Part shown: piece after piece, positions 31,111 through 43,067 of the stretch
Layout: every line of letters begins with the position of its first letter
Numbering within the stretch: position 1 is the stretch's first letter
Source: Mycteria americana
Taxonomy: Eukaryota > Chordata > Aves > Ciconiiformes > Ciconiidae
Length of the DNA: 64,000 nucleotides
NCBI RefSeq assembly: GCF_035582795.1
Contig: NW_027445624.1
Coordinates: 1,984,001-2,048,000, forward strand
Direction: 5' to 3'
Made by a program: the position numbers and the translations under genes
The notes under the pieces: model-generated
Databases searched by the model: none
The model's input: only the letters and a program-made list of their open reading frames with translations
What the model was told of the DNA's origin: nothing

Positions 31111-31241
31111 TTATTTTGTTCCTACGCAAATGTTTAGCTTCAACTCATTTCTACTGAGAAATGAATCTGTTCTCCATCTTGGAGCCTGTATAAAGGTATG
31201 TTTAACACTGGTCAGAGCTGCCTCTCTCATAGGATGTCTGT

Positions 31242-31247
31242 AATAAA
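31242..31247 (+). terminator. Candidate polyadenylation signal of the central OR
   Basis: AATAAA 256 bases after the stop. The same TAATAAAATGG context is present after the paired OR pseudogene at 14,843. Confidence 0.5.
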
Positions 31248-31249
31248 AT

Positions 31250-32788
31250 GGGATCTCCGCAGTGCTCTGCCAGAAGGTTGGGCTCTTCATCCAAAGCTGG
31301 TGCCTGGAATCGGCATGAGCAACTGCTCCCCAAAGGGCCTGTTGCTCCATGGATTCAGGAGCCAAGAGCTCAATGTCATGTTATGGCCTGTTAGAGACAG
31401 AGGGTTGGATTTAAGACTAACCCATTGGTGTCTGCTGACTGGAGATGGTGACTGGTCAGTGAATTACATTGCCATGTCTGTCCCACACACGACATGCAGA
31501 TGATGTCCTTAAGGAGGGGAGTCTGGAGCTCCTTAAGAGCACGGGATATCTCCATGGACAGCATGTGCCTGGGGCGGGCAGTGACTGGAGCCCCACAAAA
31601 GAAGAGATTGCCCAAGGTGGAGTCACTGAAAGGGAAAGTACTAAATGCAGGTATCTTCAGGAAAACACAGACTCTGCAATCCCAGAGGAGGCCGTGGAGA
31701 CCCAGCAAGCACGAGGAAGGGAGGCCAGAGCGTGATTTGTCTCATCCTCAGGCACAACCAAACACATCTACTCTTCTTGGAAAGGCACCATGGTCCCTTC
31801 AAGCACCTGCCACATGCACAGACCCTTAGGCAGGGGGATTTGCAGCCGTGATCCCTATACAGCTTGGGACCACATGAAGAGCACAAGGAGGGGGACAGGA
31901 GAGGCTGCCCAGATCAGAGTAAGGATGGGGAGAGGTCAGAAGGGAGGTGACCTGGGCTGGAAAATTGCCTCAAATAGAAAAATGCTGGCGTTCAGCTAAT
32001 CCAAGGCAATGTCCAGACTCCGGGTCTGTCGCTATCCTACAGCATGCTCATGGTGCAGAGCCACAAGTCCTTGCTGTCCTGGTGCTCCACCAGACCTAGG
32101 AAGTGGCTGAAGAAGGACTGGTGCCCCCAGTCTCTTAGTGCCGTAATCCTCCAGTGTGGAGCTGGCCACAACAGCCTGCCTGCATGGTCCTAGAGGATCC
32201 CAGTGAGGTCGTGCTTGGAGAGTAGGTTGTGATTATCGTTGGTCTGAGTAGGTGTGATGATCTGGGTGAGCATCATGAAGGGAAGGGAAGAACACGAGAT
32301 CACAAGGGCAGGAAGCAGTAAGGGAAATTTCACATGAGGTTAAGGAAAGAAAAAAACCCCAAACCCATTATACCAGTGGACCAGCACTGGGCCAGGGGCC
32401 TGTGACTTTCAAAACTCTAATTTCTCATGAGTTTAAGGGGGAAAAACTCACTATGAGAGTGGATCAGTGCTGGGTCAGCAGAAAGCACTGAGCAATCTGA
32501 CCTAACTGTAAAGTTATCCCTGCTCAGAGCAGACCATGCCGCTAGAGACGTCCAGAGGTCCCTTCTGACCCAAACCCCTCTAGAGGGAGGGGCTGGACAG
32601 TGGAAGCGAGGGCAGTGGACACTGCTGTGCGTTGAGGATTTGCTGGCATTTGTAATCCCTGGTTCACCCGATCCTCAGCGTTACATGGTGAATGACTTCA
32701 TCCTCAAAAAGAGGCTCTGCTCCATGGACACCAGGGCTCAAACTGATTTGGGGATACCACAGAAAAGTTCTCAGGAACACTGCCAGAC
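31250..32788 (+). repeat. OR 3' flank, direct repeat partner of 14,850-18,107
   Basis: Matches the left-arm OR unit in the same orientation but without the ~1.8-kb insert found there at 15,716-17,519. Identity is clearly lower than between the arms. No coding function was recognised. Confidence 0.72.
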
Positions 32789-33165
32789 ATCACAGAATCA
32801 CAGAATAGCAGAATAGTTGGGGTTGGAAAGGACCTTTGGAGATCATCTAGTCCAAATAGTCTGCTCAAAGAAGGGTCAGCTGCAGCAGGGTGCTGATGAT
32901 CATTTCCAGTTGGATTTTGAGTATCTCCACGGATGGAGAGTGCACAACCCCTCTGGGCAACTGCATCCAGTGCATGACCTCCCTCACATTCTGCAAGTGT
33001 TTCCTCATGTTCGGGCGGAATTTCATCTTTTTTAATCTCTTGTTCTGTTACTGGGCACTAATAAGAAGAGCCTGGCTCCCTCTTCTTCACTCCCTCCCAT
33101 CAGGTATGTATAGACATTGATAAGATCCCTGTCCTGAGTCTTCATAATGCACTTCAAAATGAATA
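32788..33165 (-). repeat. CR1 LINE 3' part
   Basis: Minus strand, starting from CACAGAATCACAGAATAGC, then the block complementary to the GATCTCCAAAGGTCC region, the GAGATACTCAAAATC region and an ORF2 C-terminal piece. It sits at the same site as the CR1 tail at 18,108-18,180 in the left OR unit. Confidence 0.85.
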
Positions 33166-33181
33166 CTCTTTACAATGCAGC

Positions 33182-33696
33182 TGTATTGGGTTTACGGGAC
33201 AAGGCTTTGGTAGCGGGGGAGCTGCAAGGGGGGCTTCTGTGAGAAGACACCAGAAGCTGCCCCCATGTTGGAGACAGGCAGTTCCAGCCAGCTCCAAGAC
33301 GGACCTGCTGCTTGCCAAAGCTGAGCCCATCAACAACGTTGGTAGCACCTCTGTGATAACATATTTAAGAAGGTGGGAAAACTGCTGCACAACAGCTGGG
33401 AGAGAGGAGTGAGAAGATGTGAGAGAAACAACTCTGCAGACACTAAGGTCACTGAAGAAGGAGGGGGACGAGGTGCTCCAGGCAGCGGAACAGAGATTCT
33501 CCTGCAGCCCATGGTGAAGACCATGGTGAAGCAGGCTGTCCCCCTGCAGCCCGTGGATGTCCACGGTGGAGCAGATATCCCTCCTGCAGCCCGTGGAGGA
33601 CCCCACGCTGGAGCAGATGGATGTACGCTGAAGCAAACTGCAGACCATAGAAAGCCCGTGCTGGAGAAAGCTCCCGGCCGGAGCTTTTTGACTATT
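33182..33696 (+). mobile_element. LTR of ERVL-like type, 3' truncated (fossil)
   Basis: Starts TGTATTGGGTTTACG and carries the block GGCTTTGGTAGCGGGGG, a CATATTTAAGAAGG promoter region and a series of imperfect CTGCAGCCCRTGG repeats, which is the layout of a common bird LTR. It ends abruptly where the next LTR begins. No protein-coding retroviral region is attached. Confidence 0.7.
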
Positions 33697-34214
33697 GCTG
33701 AGCAATTTGAGCAATGTGAGGCTTGCTGAGTAGTGCTTGCACAGCATTGAGGTTGTCCCTTTTTACCACTCTCTGCTCACAGTGAGTAGGGCTTGAGGTG
33801 GGCAAGAAGTTGGGAGGGGACACAGCTGGGACAGCTGACGCCAACTGACCAAAGGCATATTCCCTATCATATGATGTCATGTTCAGTAATTAAAGGTCAG
33901 GGAAAGGACGAGGAAGGGGGATTTGTTTGTGATTATGGTGTTTGTCTTTCCAAGTAACTGTTACACGTGCTGAGGCCCTGCTTGCCTGGACATGGAGAAA
34001 CATTTGTCTGCTGATGGGAAGCAGTGAATAAATTCCTTATTTTGCTTTGCTTGTGTGCACAGCTTTGCTTCCCTTCATAAATTGCCTTTGTCTCAACCCA
34101 TGAGTTTTCTCCGTTTTGCTCAGAAGAGAGAGATTCTCTCCCCCATCCCTCTAGAAGAGAATGAGCTAGCAGCTGTGTGGGTGCTTAGGTGCTTGCTGGG
34201 GTCATCCCACCACA
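33697..34214 (+). mobile_element. LTR related to the solo LTR at 24,922, 5' truncated (fossil)
   Basis: Shares the GAAGTTGGGAGGGGACACAGC block, a diverged TATA region, GGTGTTTGTCTTTCCAAGTAAC, the TTGCTTTGCTTGTGTGC block and the 3' end ..CCCACCACA. It is considerably more diverged than the arm solo LTR and lacks the first third. Confidence 0.7.
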
Positions 34215-34645
34215 CCTGTGTACAGAGTTGCAGTGCTGGAGTAAGAAATTCTCCTTTTTGAGATTATTTATCTTAACCCCTTCACCCTTTACCCTCTGGT
34301 TTCCTCAAGACCCATGCCAAATATGTTATCCCGGGGCGAGGGTCTAAGTCATGGGTTGGTTTGAAGCTCCTGGACAGCTTCCCAACCCTACAGTGTAAAG
34401 GTGCTGCGCTGTTGGACTGAAGAAGGCCTTTGCACACAGACAACCCTCGACAAATAACTCTTTGTTCATTCAATATTTGGTTGGCTGACTTCAGGAGTAG
34501 GTGCTGACACACCCCTGGTCGGACTCAAACAGCATTTTTTTCTGGGAAGCTGTCCTAAGGAACACTCTCATCCCCATTTCATTCCATGGTCCATAAACTC
34601 GGAGAGAAGTGCTGCAGTAGAAGTGGAAGGCTTGTGAATGAGGGT
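34215..34645. other. Unassigned sequence between LTR and pol fossil
   Basis: No gene was recognised. It could be internal sequence of a former retrovirus, but no domain is visible. Confidence 0.35.
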
Positions 34646-36090
34646 GTGTCGCGATTTAACCTTGGTAGGCAGCAAAGTTCTTGCTAGGGTTTGCTTGTGT
34701 GATGGCAGCATGGGAAGTGCACAGGATCAAACAGACCATGCAGCCTGAGCTGGAAAATATGCTAAGAAGGAAAAGAAGGTTACAAAACTCCCTAAGTGGG
34801 TGATTAAACAAGGGAAATGCCCTTGGAGGATGGACTGTTTTAAAGTAGCAGATTCCACTTCTGCAACCTGTGCAGCATATGTTAGTCATTTAAAACTGGG
34901 AAACTGAAAAGGCAATAGAAAGGAAGCTTGTGCCATTTGAACCCTGACGTGATTCACAGCATATCCTGAGAGAAGCAGATGAGAAGGTGAAGGACATACA
35001 AAAGGACACGCAGAAGGTGAAGGAGAAGGAAATTCCCAAATTAAAAGAACCACCTTAATCAGCAGAGAGGAAGGTCTTAGGGCCCACAGACATAATACCT
35101 GGTTAAAAATCAGACAGCTGGAGTTAAAGTTGGAAAAGTACAAGATTTACAAACAGAAGTAAAGGAAGTTTTAGGAAGTGTGTTAGAGAGAGCTAGAACA
35201 GCAGCTCAGTTTCTAGCAGAGCAATGTCGAATCACTGACATAAGACATGATCAATGCAATGCAATCACTGAAGTCTGGGAACTCAAGAGCAGGTCCTGGA
35301 GAAGGTCTCTATGTTGTGCCGGGGAGGCCCAAGTTCCTGTGGGCTGCGGCCACAGGTCCTGGCACCCTTGCCAGTGGATTCTTGGGGAAAGAGTTGAAAT
35401 GGCCACGAGGAACCCAAGAAACTTGGCGCAATTATTAGTAGACACATGAGCATCCATGAACACTATTGGGCCATATATGGCCAAGTCAGGTGGAAAAATT
35501 CAAGAGCAAGTCACTTCAAGTGGCTGTGGTGGAGCTCATCAGCTTGCCCCAGTTTGGGAAAACATCCCCTTCGAACAAGGGAAATGAGAGGGAGTAATGT
35601 GAAAGACCACGTATTAAGAGAAAGTAATATTTATTATGCCGTAGATGCAAAAGGCACTAAGCATCGGATTGTTCCTCCCAATACTTGAGAAGATCTAATC
35701 TGCTTTATCCATGAGCTAAGGCAAACCCTCTGAACACAGTGAAGGACACTGAGCAGTGGCCTAACGTGAAGAAGGATGTAGACCGCTGGTGTAAGAACAG
35801 TCCTTCTTACGCCATGACCAACGCACATTACGCTGGAGTAAAAGGCCCAGTCCAGCACCAATGTATTGAAGGCCCATGGACACGACTGCAGATTGACTTC
35901 GAAGGACCTCTGCCAGTGACAGCTTGAAACACCAAATGTATCTTGGTAGGAGTAGATCCTTTTCGTAAAAGGGGCAGAAGCTCTCCATTGCAAAACCAGC
36001 ACGGTGGCCACCACTGCAAATCTGCCGTTTAACAACATCTTTTCTCACTGGGGTCAGCTCCACACCATAGCGTCCAATCTCAGCACCAAC
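34646..36090 (+). mobile_element. Endogenous retrovirus internal fossil (pol integrase region)
   Basis: The 3' half encodes recognisable retroviral integrase text, with WPNVKKDVDRWCKNSP near 35,755 and GPWTRLQIDFEGPLPVTA near 35,873. The 5' part begins with an LTR-like TGTCGCGATTTAACC and continues with unassigned sequence that may be remnant gag or pro. The element is clearly broken in several places and lacks a recognisable envelope region. It lies next to two LTR pieces but whether they belong together is not shown. It is confined to the palindrome spacer. Confidence 0.72.
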
Positions 36091-36399
36091 GTTGTTGCAT
36101 GAGCACAACATAACGTGTCCCGCCCTGGCTCTGTCAGCCCGTGGGAGAGGGGAGATGGAGATGGCAGTAAAGGGGGTGCATTTGGCTGTTGAATGTGGGG
36201 TCCAATGTGGGGTGATGCAGGTGAAAGAGACACGCCTGGGTGCTCATTCTGGGGGCACCTTTGTTACAGCCACCCAACCGACTGTGCCAGGCAGGAGGGC
36301 AGGCAGGGCTCATGGCCACCATACCCAGGACTAGCCCTGAGACTGATGAAAAATCTGTTCCTTATCTCCAGATTGAACATCTGCTCTTTCACCCAACAC
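36091..36399. other. Spacer sequence, nothing recognised
   Basis: No gene, RNA or repeat was recognised. Confidence 0.4.
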
Positions 36400-36848
36400 C
36401 CATTATCTTTCATCCTCCCAACATGCACCATGGTGGAGAGCCTGGCTCTTTATTCTCCATAACCTCCTCGTAGGTACTGGTAGGCTTCTCCAGGCTGAAC
36501 AAACTCAGCTCCTTCAGCCTCTGCTCAAAGGCAAAATGCTCCAGGCCCTGACCATCTTGGGGGCCCTTTGCTAAAGCTCCTCCAGCTTGTCAACATTTTA
36601 CCTGTATTGAGGGTCCCAAAGCTGCATGCGGTATGCTGGATAATCCCTTCCCTCAATCTCCTGGCCATGCTCCTGGTCATACAGACCAGGATGCTGTTGG
36701 CCTCCCTGGCTTCAGGGCACACGACTGCTTCCTGCCCAGATCGCTGACCACCAAGACGTTCTCCACAGGGCCGCTCCCCAGCCACAATGGCCCCAGCCTG
36801 TGCCAGTGCCATGGTTAAGTCCATTGCAGGGGCAAAAGCTGACATTTC
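36400..36848 (-). repeat. Old CR1 LINE fragment
   Basis: Minus-strand text includes a diverged ORF2 C-terminal region (the GCTGAACAAACTCAGCTCC block on the plus strand). It has no tail of its own. The younger CR1 that follows appears to have inserted into this older one. Confidence 0.7.
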
Positions 36849-37470
36849 ACAGAATCACAGAATCACAGAATCATATAGGTTGGAAAAGACCTTTAAGATC
36901 ATCGAGTCCAACCATAAACCTAACGCTGCCAAAAACCAGCACTACACCATGTCTCTAAGTACCTCATCCAAACGTCCTTTAAATACCTCCAGGGATGGCG
37001 ACTCAACCACTTCCCTGGGCAGTCTGTTCCAATGCTTGATAACCCTCTCGGTGAAGAAAAATTTCCTAATATCCAGTCTAAACCTCCCCTGGCGCAACTT
37101 GAGGCCATTTCCTCTTGTCCTATCACTTGTTACCTGGGAGAAGAGACCGACCCCCACCTCTCTACAACCTCCTTTCAGGTAGTTGTAGAGAGCGATGAGG
37201 TCTCCCCTCAGCCTCCTTTTCTCCAGGCTAAACAGTCCCAGCTCCCTCAGCCGCTCCTCATAAGACTTCTGCTCCAGACCCTTCACCAGCTTCGTTGCCC
37301 TTCTTTGTACGCGCTCCAGTACCTCAATATCCCTCTTGTAGTGGGGGGCCCAAAACTGAACACAGTATTCGAGGTGCGGCCTCACCAGTGCCGAGTACAG
37401 GGGCACAATCACTTCCCTAGTCCTGCTGGCCACGCTATTTTTGATACAGGCCAGATTTGTCCTTGTGGGA
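36849..37470 (-). repeat. Younger CR1 LINE, 3' end complete
   Basis: A 5'-truncated copy with a tail of three ATTCTGTG-type units at 36,849 and an uninterrupted C-terminal ORF2 frame ([68 protein letters not shown], through [15 protein letters not shown]). The open frame over about 170 codons and low divergence make it one of the youngest CR1s here. It cannot move by itself, because RT and endonuclease are missing. It lies in the spacer only. Confidence 0.92.
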
Positions 37471-37700
37471 TTTCCTGAGGTTCCTGCCAATACGTGGGCT
37501 CCTCCTCCTTGAACCCTTTCCCTAAGCACAGAGTCCTGGAGACCTTTCCAGTGAAGCCTAAGGCAAAGAAGGCATTGAGTCCCTCAGCCCCATCTGTGTC
37601 CGCAGTTACTAAATCACCCTCCCCATTCAGCAGCAGCCCTGCATTTTCCTTGTTCCGCCTTGGTCTCTAACGAGCAATAAGTAAACCTCACCAGGGTGAG
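37471..37700 (-). repeat. Old CR1 LINE fragment, RT linker region
   Basis: Minus-strand text resembles the CR1 segment between endonuclease and RT (complement of CCCTCCCCATTCAGCAGCAGC and similar). It probably belongs to the same old CR1 as 36,400-36,848. Confidence 0.55.
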
Positions 37701-38583
37701 CATGGAAATGGCCGATGAGAGAGGCTGGGGGCTGACAAGTGCCCTGGGCCACCTTCCTGGTCTGTCCATGCCACCAAAGGCACAGACCACTCTCCGCTCT
37801 TCTGAACCTGCATGTCTTCGAGCCCCTCCATGAGACCAGACTCTGCAGCCCAAACCCACTGGTGTGTGCCCTCACCCTGCATGGTCACGAGCTATACACT
37901 GATGGTTTTCTCTCCTGGGCATGATCTAGCCAAGGCCAGCTGTGTCCAAGCTCTCCCACCTCCCCTGTCCTCTCTCCACCTGCCCTGCCCTCTGCCCAGC
38001 CCAGTCTCAGCCGGCCCCACGGCAGTGCCCACTGCAGGGTGCTGCAGACCTCTGGGCACTCACACCACAGCCCCAGCCCCTCTGAAGGGCACAGCAGCTG
38101 CTGGGGGTCAGCCCCAGAGATGGGGACATCCGTAGCACAGGGAAACAGAGGTCAATGGCACCCTGTGTCCTCTGCTCTCCTCTCCAGGAGATCCTAAGAG
38201 GGCTGCAGCCCCTCCGTGCCATCCCCTCTCCCCAAGCCAGTACAAGAGCCCTGGCTCTGGGGGTCCTCAGGCTGCTCCTGCTGCCCCAGGGACACAGCAG
38301 CCTGCCCCGAGCTGGTGCGGCCAGAAAGGGGTTTTAGTTTCCCATTCATTCTTGCTCCACTGAGGATGGATCTTGGACAAGGACGATACTGCAGGTTCAT
38401 TTGTTTTGCTTAAATACACAGATGGCCTGGCTCCTCATTTACACAAAGTCTCCGCATCACACAACACAGGTGCATACATTGGGAGGAGGGGATGAATAAT
38501 GACGTTTCCTTGTAGACAACATCATCACAAGAGGAAAAATTTAGAAAAAAAAAACCAAAGAAAGGAAAGACAGGCTTGGCCTG
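37701..38583. other. Spacer sequence and 3' flank of the OR pseudogene
   Basis: No gene was recognised. The last ~60 bases resemble the region just after the stop codons of the other minus-strand ORs. Confidence 0.4.
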
Positions 38584-39558
38584 TCACGACACACAGAGGA
38601 ACCCATTTGCAGAGGAAGGTAGGCAGCCTATGGCTGCTGAAATGAATCCAATGGGTTTCCTCAGGGCAACCTTGAGCTCCTTGTTCCTCATGCTGTAGAT
38701 GAGGGGGTTCACTGTTGGGGGCATCACTGAGTACAGAACTGACACCACCAGGTCCAGAGCTGGCGAGGAGATTGAGGGAGGCTTCAGGTTGGAAAACATG
38801 CCAGTGCTGAGAAATAGAGAGACCACAGCCAGGTGAGGGAGGCACGTGGAAGAGGCTTTGTGCCATCCCTGCTCAGAGGGGATCCTCATCACAGCCCTGA
38901 AGATCTGCCCGTAGGACAGCACAATGAAAATAAACCACCCCCAAAATAGAAAAGCACTAATCAAAACAACCCCAACTTCTCTGATATAGGAGGTGGAGCA
39001 GGAGAGGTCGAGGATCTGGGGCAGTTCACAGAAGAACTGGTTTATGGCATTGCCTTGGCAGAGCGGTAGTGAAAATGTATTGGCAGTGTGCAGCGTGGCA
39101 TAGAGGAAACCACTGCCCCAGGCAGCTGCTGCCATGTGGACACAAGCTCGGCTGTCCAGGAGGGTCCCGTAATGCAGGGGTTTGCAGATGGCAACTTAGT
39201 GGTCATCGGCCATGATGGTGAGAAGAGAAAACTCTGCTGACATGAAAAAGAGAAAGAACAAAACCTACGCAGCACATCCCGAGAAGGAAATGGCCCTGGT
39301 GTTCAAGAGGGAATTGGCCATGGATTTGGGGACAGTAGTGGAGATGGAGCCCAGATGGAGGAGGGAGAGGTTGAGGAGGAAGAAGTACATGGGCGTGTGG
39401 AGATTGTGGTCACGGGCTATGGTGGTGATGATGAGGCCGTTGCCCAGGAGGGCAGCCAGGTAGATACCCAGGAAGAGCCAGAAGTGCAAGAGCTGTAGCT
39501 CCCGCCTGTCTGCAAATGCCAGGAGGAGGAACTGGGTGATGGAGCTGCTGTTGGCCAT
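38584..39558 (-). pseudogene. Olfactory receptor pseudogene, OR14-like (central)
   Basis: A 325-codon frame, MANSSSITQF to FLCVS, with no frameshift but two in-frame stops. Codon 98 is TAG, where paralogs have CAG (glutamine after GCAA in TM3). Codon 121 is TAA, at the tyrosine of DRY, and the motif there is degraded to ADDH. The rest is well kept: LLGN in TM1, PMYFFL, FCELPQILDLSC, PPTVNPLIYSMRNKELK. Splice acceptor and leader exon (donor GTAAGT starting at 41,428) are still present, giving a predicted intron of about 1.85 kb. It is the inverted counterpart of the intact OR at 30,027, but much more diverged from it than the arm pairs are from each other. Confidence 0.94.
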
Positions 39559-39581
39559 TTTCTGCCCCTGGGTACAGGGCA

Positions 39582-41427
39582 CTGTCCAAGGAGGAAAAGG
39601 CAGTGAGAAATTAGGGGAGACTTCTCTGAGCAAAATCAAAGCCATTTTTCATTTAACCTCCGAAACTGCCTCTCCCCTTCAGAGACCTTTGAGCAGCTCC
39701 CTTGCACAAGCGCTGGGTTGTGGTGGCTGAGGGTGCCACTGGGAGGACAGGACTCTGCAGTGGGCTCTGGGGGAGTTGGTCCTGCCCTACAGCAACAGCT
39801 AAATAAGAACAAGGAGTGACCTGTGATGAACTCAGGTTGTGGTGGATTTCACAGCATATTCACTCTCCCTTCACTTGACTGCAGAACAGTGTCGGCTGTT
39901 GATTTTCTTCTAGCTGCCTGTTTCATTGCAGGAGCATTTCTTGGAGGTAGACAACCCTGGCATTTGTACTGCACTCCAGGTGAAGTCTTGAGGGTCCTGG
40001 GAGGCAAAGGGAGTGTCCCTTAGTGCAGAGCGAAGCCAGCCGGTGTGTCCGTCAGTCCTGGTCTCAGGCTCAGGCTCATTCCAGCTGCCCACACGCGACC
40101 GCCCAGTTACTCCCCGTCTTCTCTGTTGGGCACCCAGATATGACAAAGACCTTGATGGAGAGCTGTGCTCTTCCATTAGGATATCCTAAAGGTGGGGTTC
40201 CTAAAGGGGAGAGTCAGTTTTTCCCACCCCATGCACTGCATTGCCCAGAGCCCCACTGGTTAGAAGGGGGCTTGGACATCTTCCTACCATGGAGACATCT
40301 GCATGGCAGGACCCACAGGGGGAGTGTCTGAGCTGCAGCTGAAATCCCCATCCCCAGAGAGCCACAAAACCAGAGCAGCAGAAGCATGGGCAACTGGAGA
40401 CACAAGGAGAAATATCACAGTGCTTTGGCAAGGGGAAGCAATGCCAGGAAGGGACATAGTGGCAGCCAGGAGAGTCTGCGTTGCTGGAGGCCTGGCTGAC
40501 AAGGAGCTGACTCATGATCTGAAAACCCTGACATTAAAGGCTGTCAGGCGGGTGCTCCCATTGCCCTGCCAGACTATTCTGTTAGTACTGTCCTCCCATT
40601 CCCTGCCCATGTCTCAGCTGTCTGGAGCTGTACCTGCCGGGAGCTCCTTCTCTGTCCCCACATCTGCTCCCCGTCCATGCACACAAAACCCATCCCACTC
40701 ACTATGTGCTCACCTCCGCCCTGCAGACACCTCCTGGCAGCAGGGCACCGACCAGAGGCATCTCTGTGTGTGCAGGGGTGAAGGAGAAGCTCAGACAAGT
40801 CCTAACAAGAACTGCAGTCTCAGTGCCTTCTGCAGCACAGAGAAATCAATTCCCATCTCCCACGCCTAAGCAGACAAGCAAGAGGAGAAACCTCAAAGCA
40901 CAGACACCTTCCCTTTCAAATAAAGGCTGCCTTGGTGTCCTTATTCAAAAGAGCAGTCAGAAATGTCCTGGGGGCAGATGTAGAGCTGTGAGCAGCCCTG
41001 AGACATGCAGCACCTTCTCAATAGCAGAAGGATCCTGTGCTGCTGAAGGGGGGTCTCTCCTTCCACCCCCAGCTTCTCCCCACAGCACTGTGGGGAAATC
41101 CGCAGGCAGGCTGAGTGCTGGAGCTGGCAGGCAGCAGAGTCCCTCCCCGGCACACAGCCCCTTGGGGTGCAGGGACCCTGCTCTGAAGGACAGCCCTGGG
41201 CACCCCTGGGTGCACACCTGGCTGCACAGCCCTGCAACCCTCCCTGCAAAAAGGGAGCTGTGATGCCCTGTCCCTCTGAGGGTGCAGCAGGGAAGCCCTG
41301 CTGGTCTGTCTGCACACTAAGGAAACCCGGAGAGCCATCCTGCCAGACCCTACCTGCTCTGGGATCTGCCAGCTCTAGGAGACCCCTCCAGCATACTCAA
41401 GTGCATTGCCCTGCAGCCAGAGACTTA
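39582..41427 (-). other. Predicted intron of the central OR pseudogene
   Basis: Acceptor CCTCCTTGGACAG at the coding-exon side and donor at 41,428. Bases 40,480-41,427 match 28,370-29,400 in inverted orientation at moderate identity. Bases 39,660-40,480 hold nothing recognised. Confidence 0.55.
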
Positions 41428-41620
41428 CTGTGTTAAGGGCCGTGAAGATTTTTCCTCCAGAGAGCTCTCAGCATCCTCCCACTCCACAGTGCCTTTAAAC
41501 TCTCTCTTGCTTCTCTCCTCTCCCCTCGCTGATTCTCTGCTCTCCCCTTGCTGCCTGCAGGCAGTGTCTCAGCCCTGCTGTGCTCTGCAGAGCATCTGCT
41601 CCTGGGCAGAGCTGTCTGCC
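41428..41620 (-). other. Leader exon region of the central OR pseudogene
   Basis: Minus-strand ..CCCTTAACACA before donor GTAAGT at 41,428, preceded by GGAGTGGGAGGATGCTGAGA as in the other units. The high-identity right arm starts inside it, near 41,545. Confidence 0.6.
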
Positions 41621-43067
41621 TGAAGCACTGCATGCTTGCCGTGAGCTTCCTCCCTCTCAGGACCCCACCGCAGCTCAGCAGCAGAGGACCAACCCAAGGC
41701 GCCACTTTCTCTGCCCCCTCTGGGCTCCCTCGAGGTGTCCCCGGGGCTCCAGGGCTGACACCGCCGAAATGCAGCAGGATCATCCTGGGGAATGTACTTT
41801 GGAGTCAACAAAAGCATCACTAATGGTGCCTCTCTAAACATTGGAGGGGGACTGATTCCTGCAGCAGAAATTGTCCTGCCAGAGCATGGTTGTCTGCGAG
41901 AGGTGTAAATGTTCCCCTCTGGACACCGCAGGTCCTGTCCCATAAGAGGAAGGACAGACAGACAGGGACAGGGAGGGCTTGGCTTCCCCTGTGCTGGGCA
42001 GTGGTTCAGCTGAGGCAATGTAGGCATCTCCTTCCCAGCTGGAAGAAGCACGATTCAGCTCCCTCCATGCACCCCACACAGCCACAGCAGATGGGATTCC
42101 TCTTGCTTCAGTTCAGGGGTGCACAAAAGCGTTGCCTGCAGGTGAGCCCCTGCTCTGAGCCCCTCGTCTTTATTCTGTGGGCGCTCAGTTGCTCACCCAC
42201 ACACACTTGGTGATGACTGAGGGGCCAGGGTTGGTCTAAGACGTGTGCAAGTGTTTGCAAGCTGTGATGGAAAATCTCTGAGAATACCCCCATCCTTCCC
42301 GAGCATCAGCTGAGGGCCAGAGGTGGAAGGGGGATTTCCTTGGCCATCCTAAATGACACCGACCTGTATGTTTAGGGCACCTGCGTGCACCTTGTCACAT
42401 ATATCTCTGGAGCACACAGAGCTCTTGAGCTGACCAAACAGAGCAGTGCACCAGAAGGAGACCCGGGTCTCTCTCTATCCAGTGCATTTACTAGAGCACC
42501 AGTCACTGCAAAGCCACCCCCTTCTCTAAGACAGCGTCACCTGCTGACTTCCTCCTGCAGCTCCTCCACCCACTGCCTGAGGGCCTCCACTAAAATATCT
42601 TAACATGTCCACATCCCTGCACTGAAGACATCTTATTTATTTCAGGGCTCTCATTTTAACTACATTTTAAAAAAAGCCTCCACTGCCTGGCCAGGTGCCT
42701 GGAGTGCCTAATACAACTCCATTCTGCAGGCAAACACAGCACAGGGCCTCCAGGAAAGCTGTGCCCTGTTGGAGCTGGCGTGGGACAGACACCCCAGGGC
42801 CTCCCAAAGGGGTCTGGTGCCAGTGTGCCATCATCTGAACTCCAACACCACACCATGGCACAGCCCCTTCTCGGCTCCTTCCAGTGTGTTTACTAGAGCA
42901 CCAGTTACTGCAAAACATAGACATATCCAAATCTCTGAACTGAGGAGACCTTCTTTAATCCCGGGCTCTCTTTTAATGCCCTAAGAAAGGCGAATAGTGC
43001 TACGCGAGGTGCTTGGGATAGCCAGCACCATCTCTTGCCACAGCTGAGGTGCTGAGCTCTTGAGCCC

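Noticed and set aside
33482-33640. CTGCAGCCCRTGG repeats as a possible coding or CRISPR-like array
   Set aside because: They are imperfect internal repeats of a known bird LTR type, without spacers of constant length.
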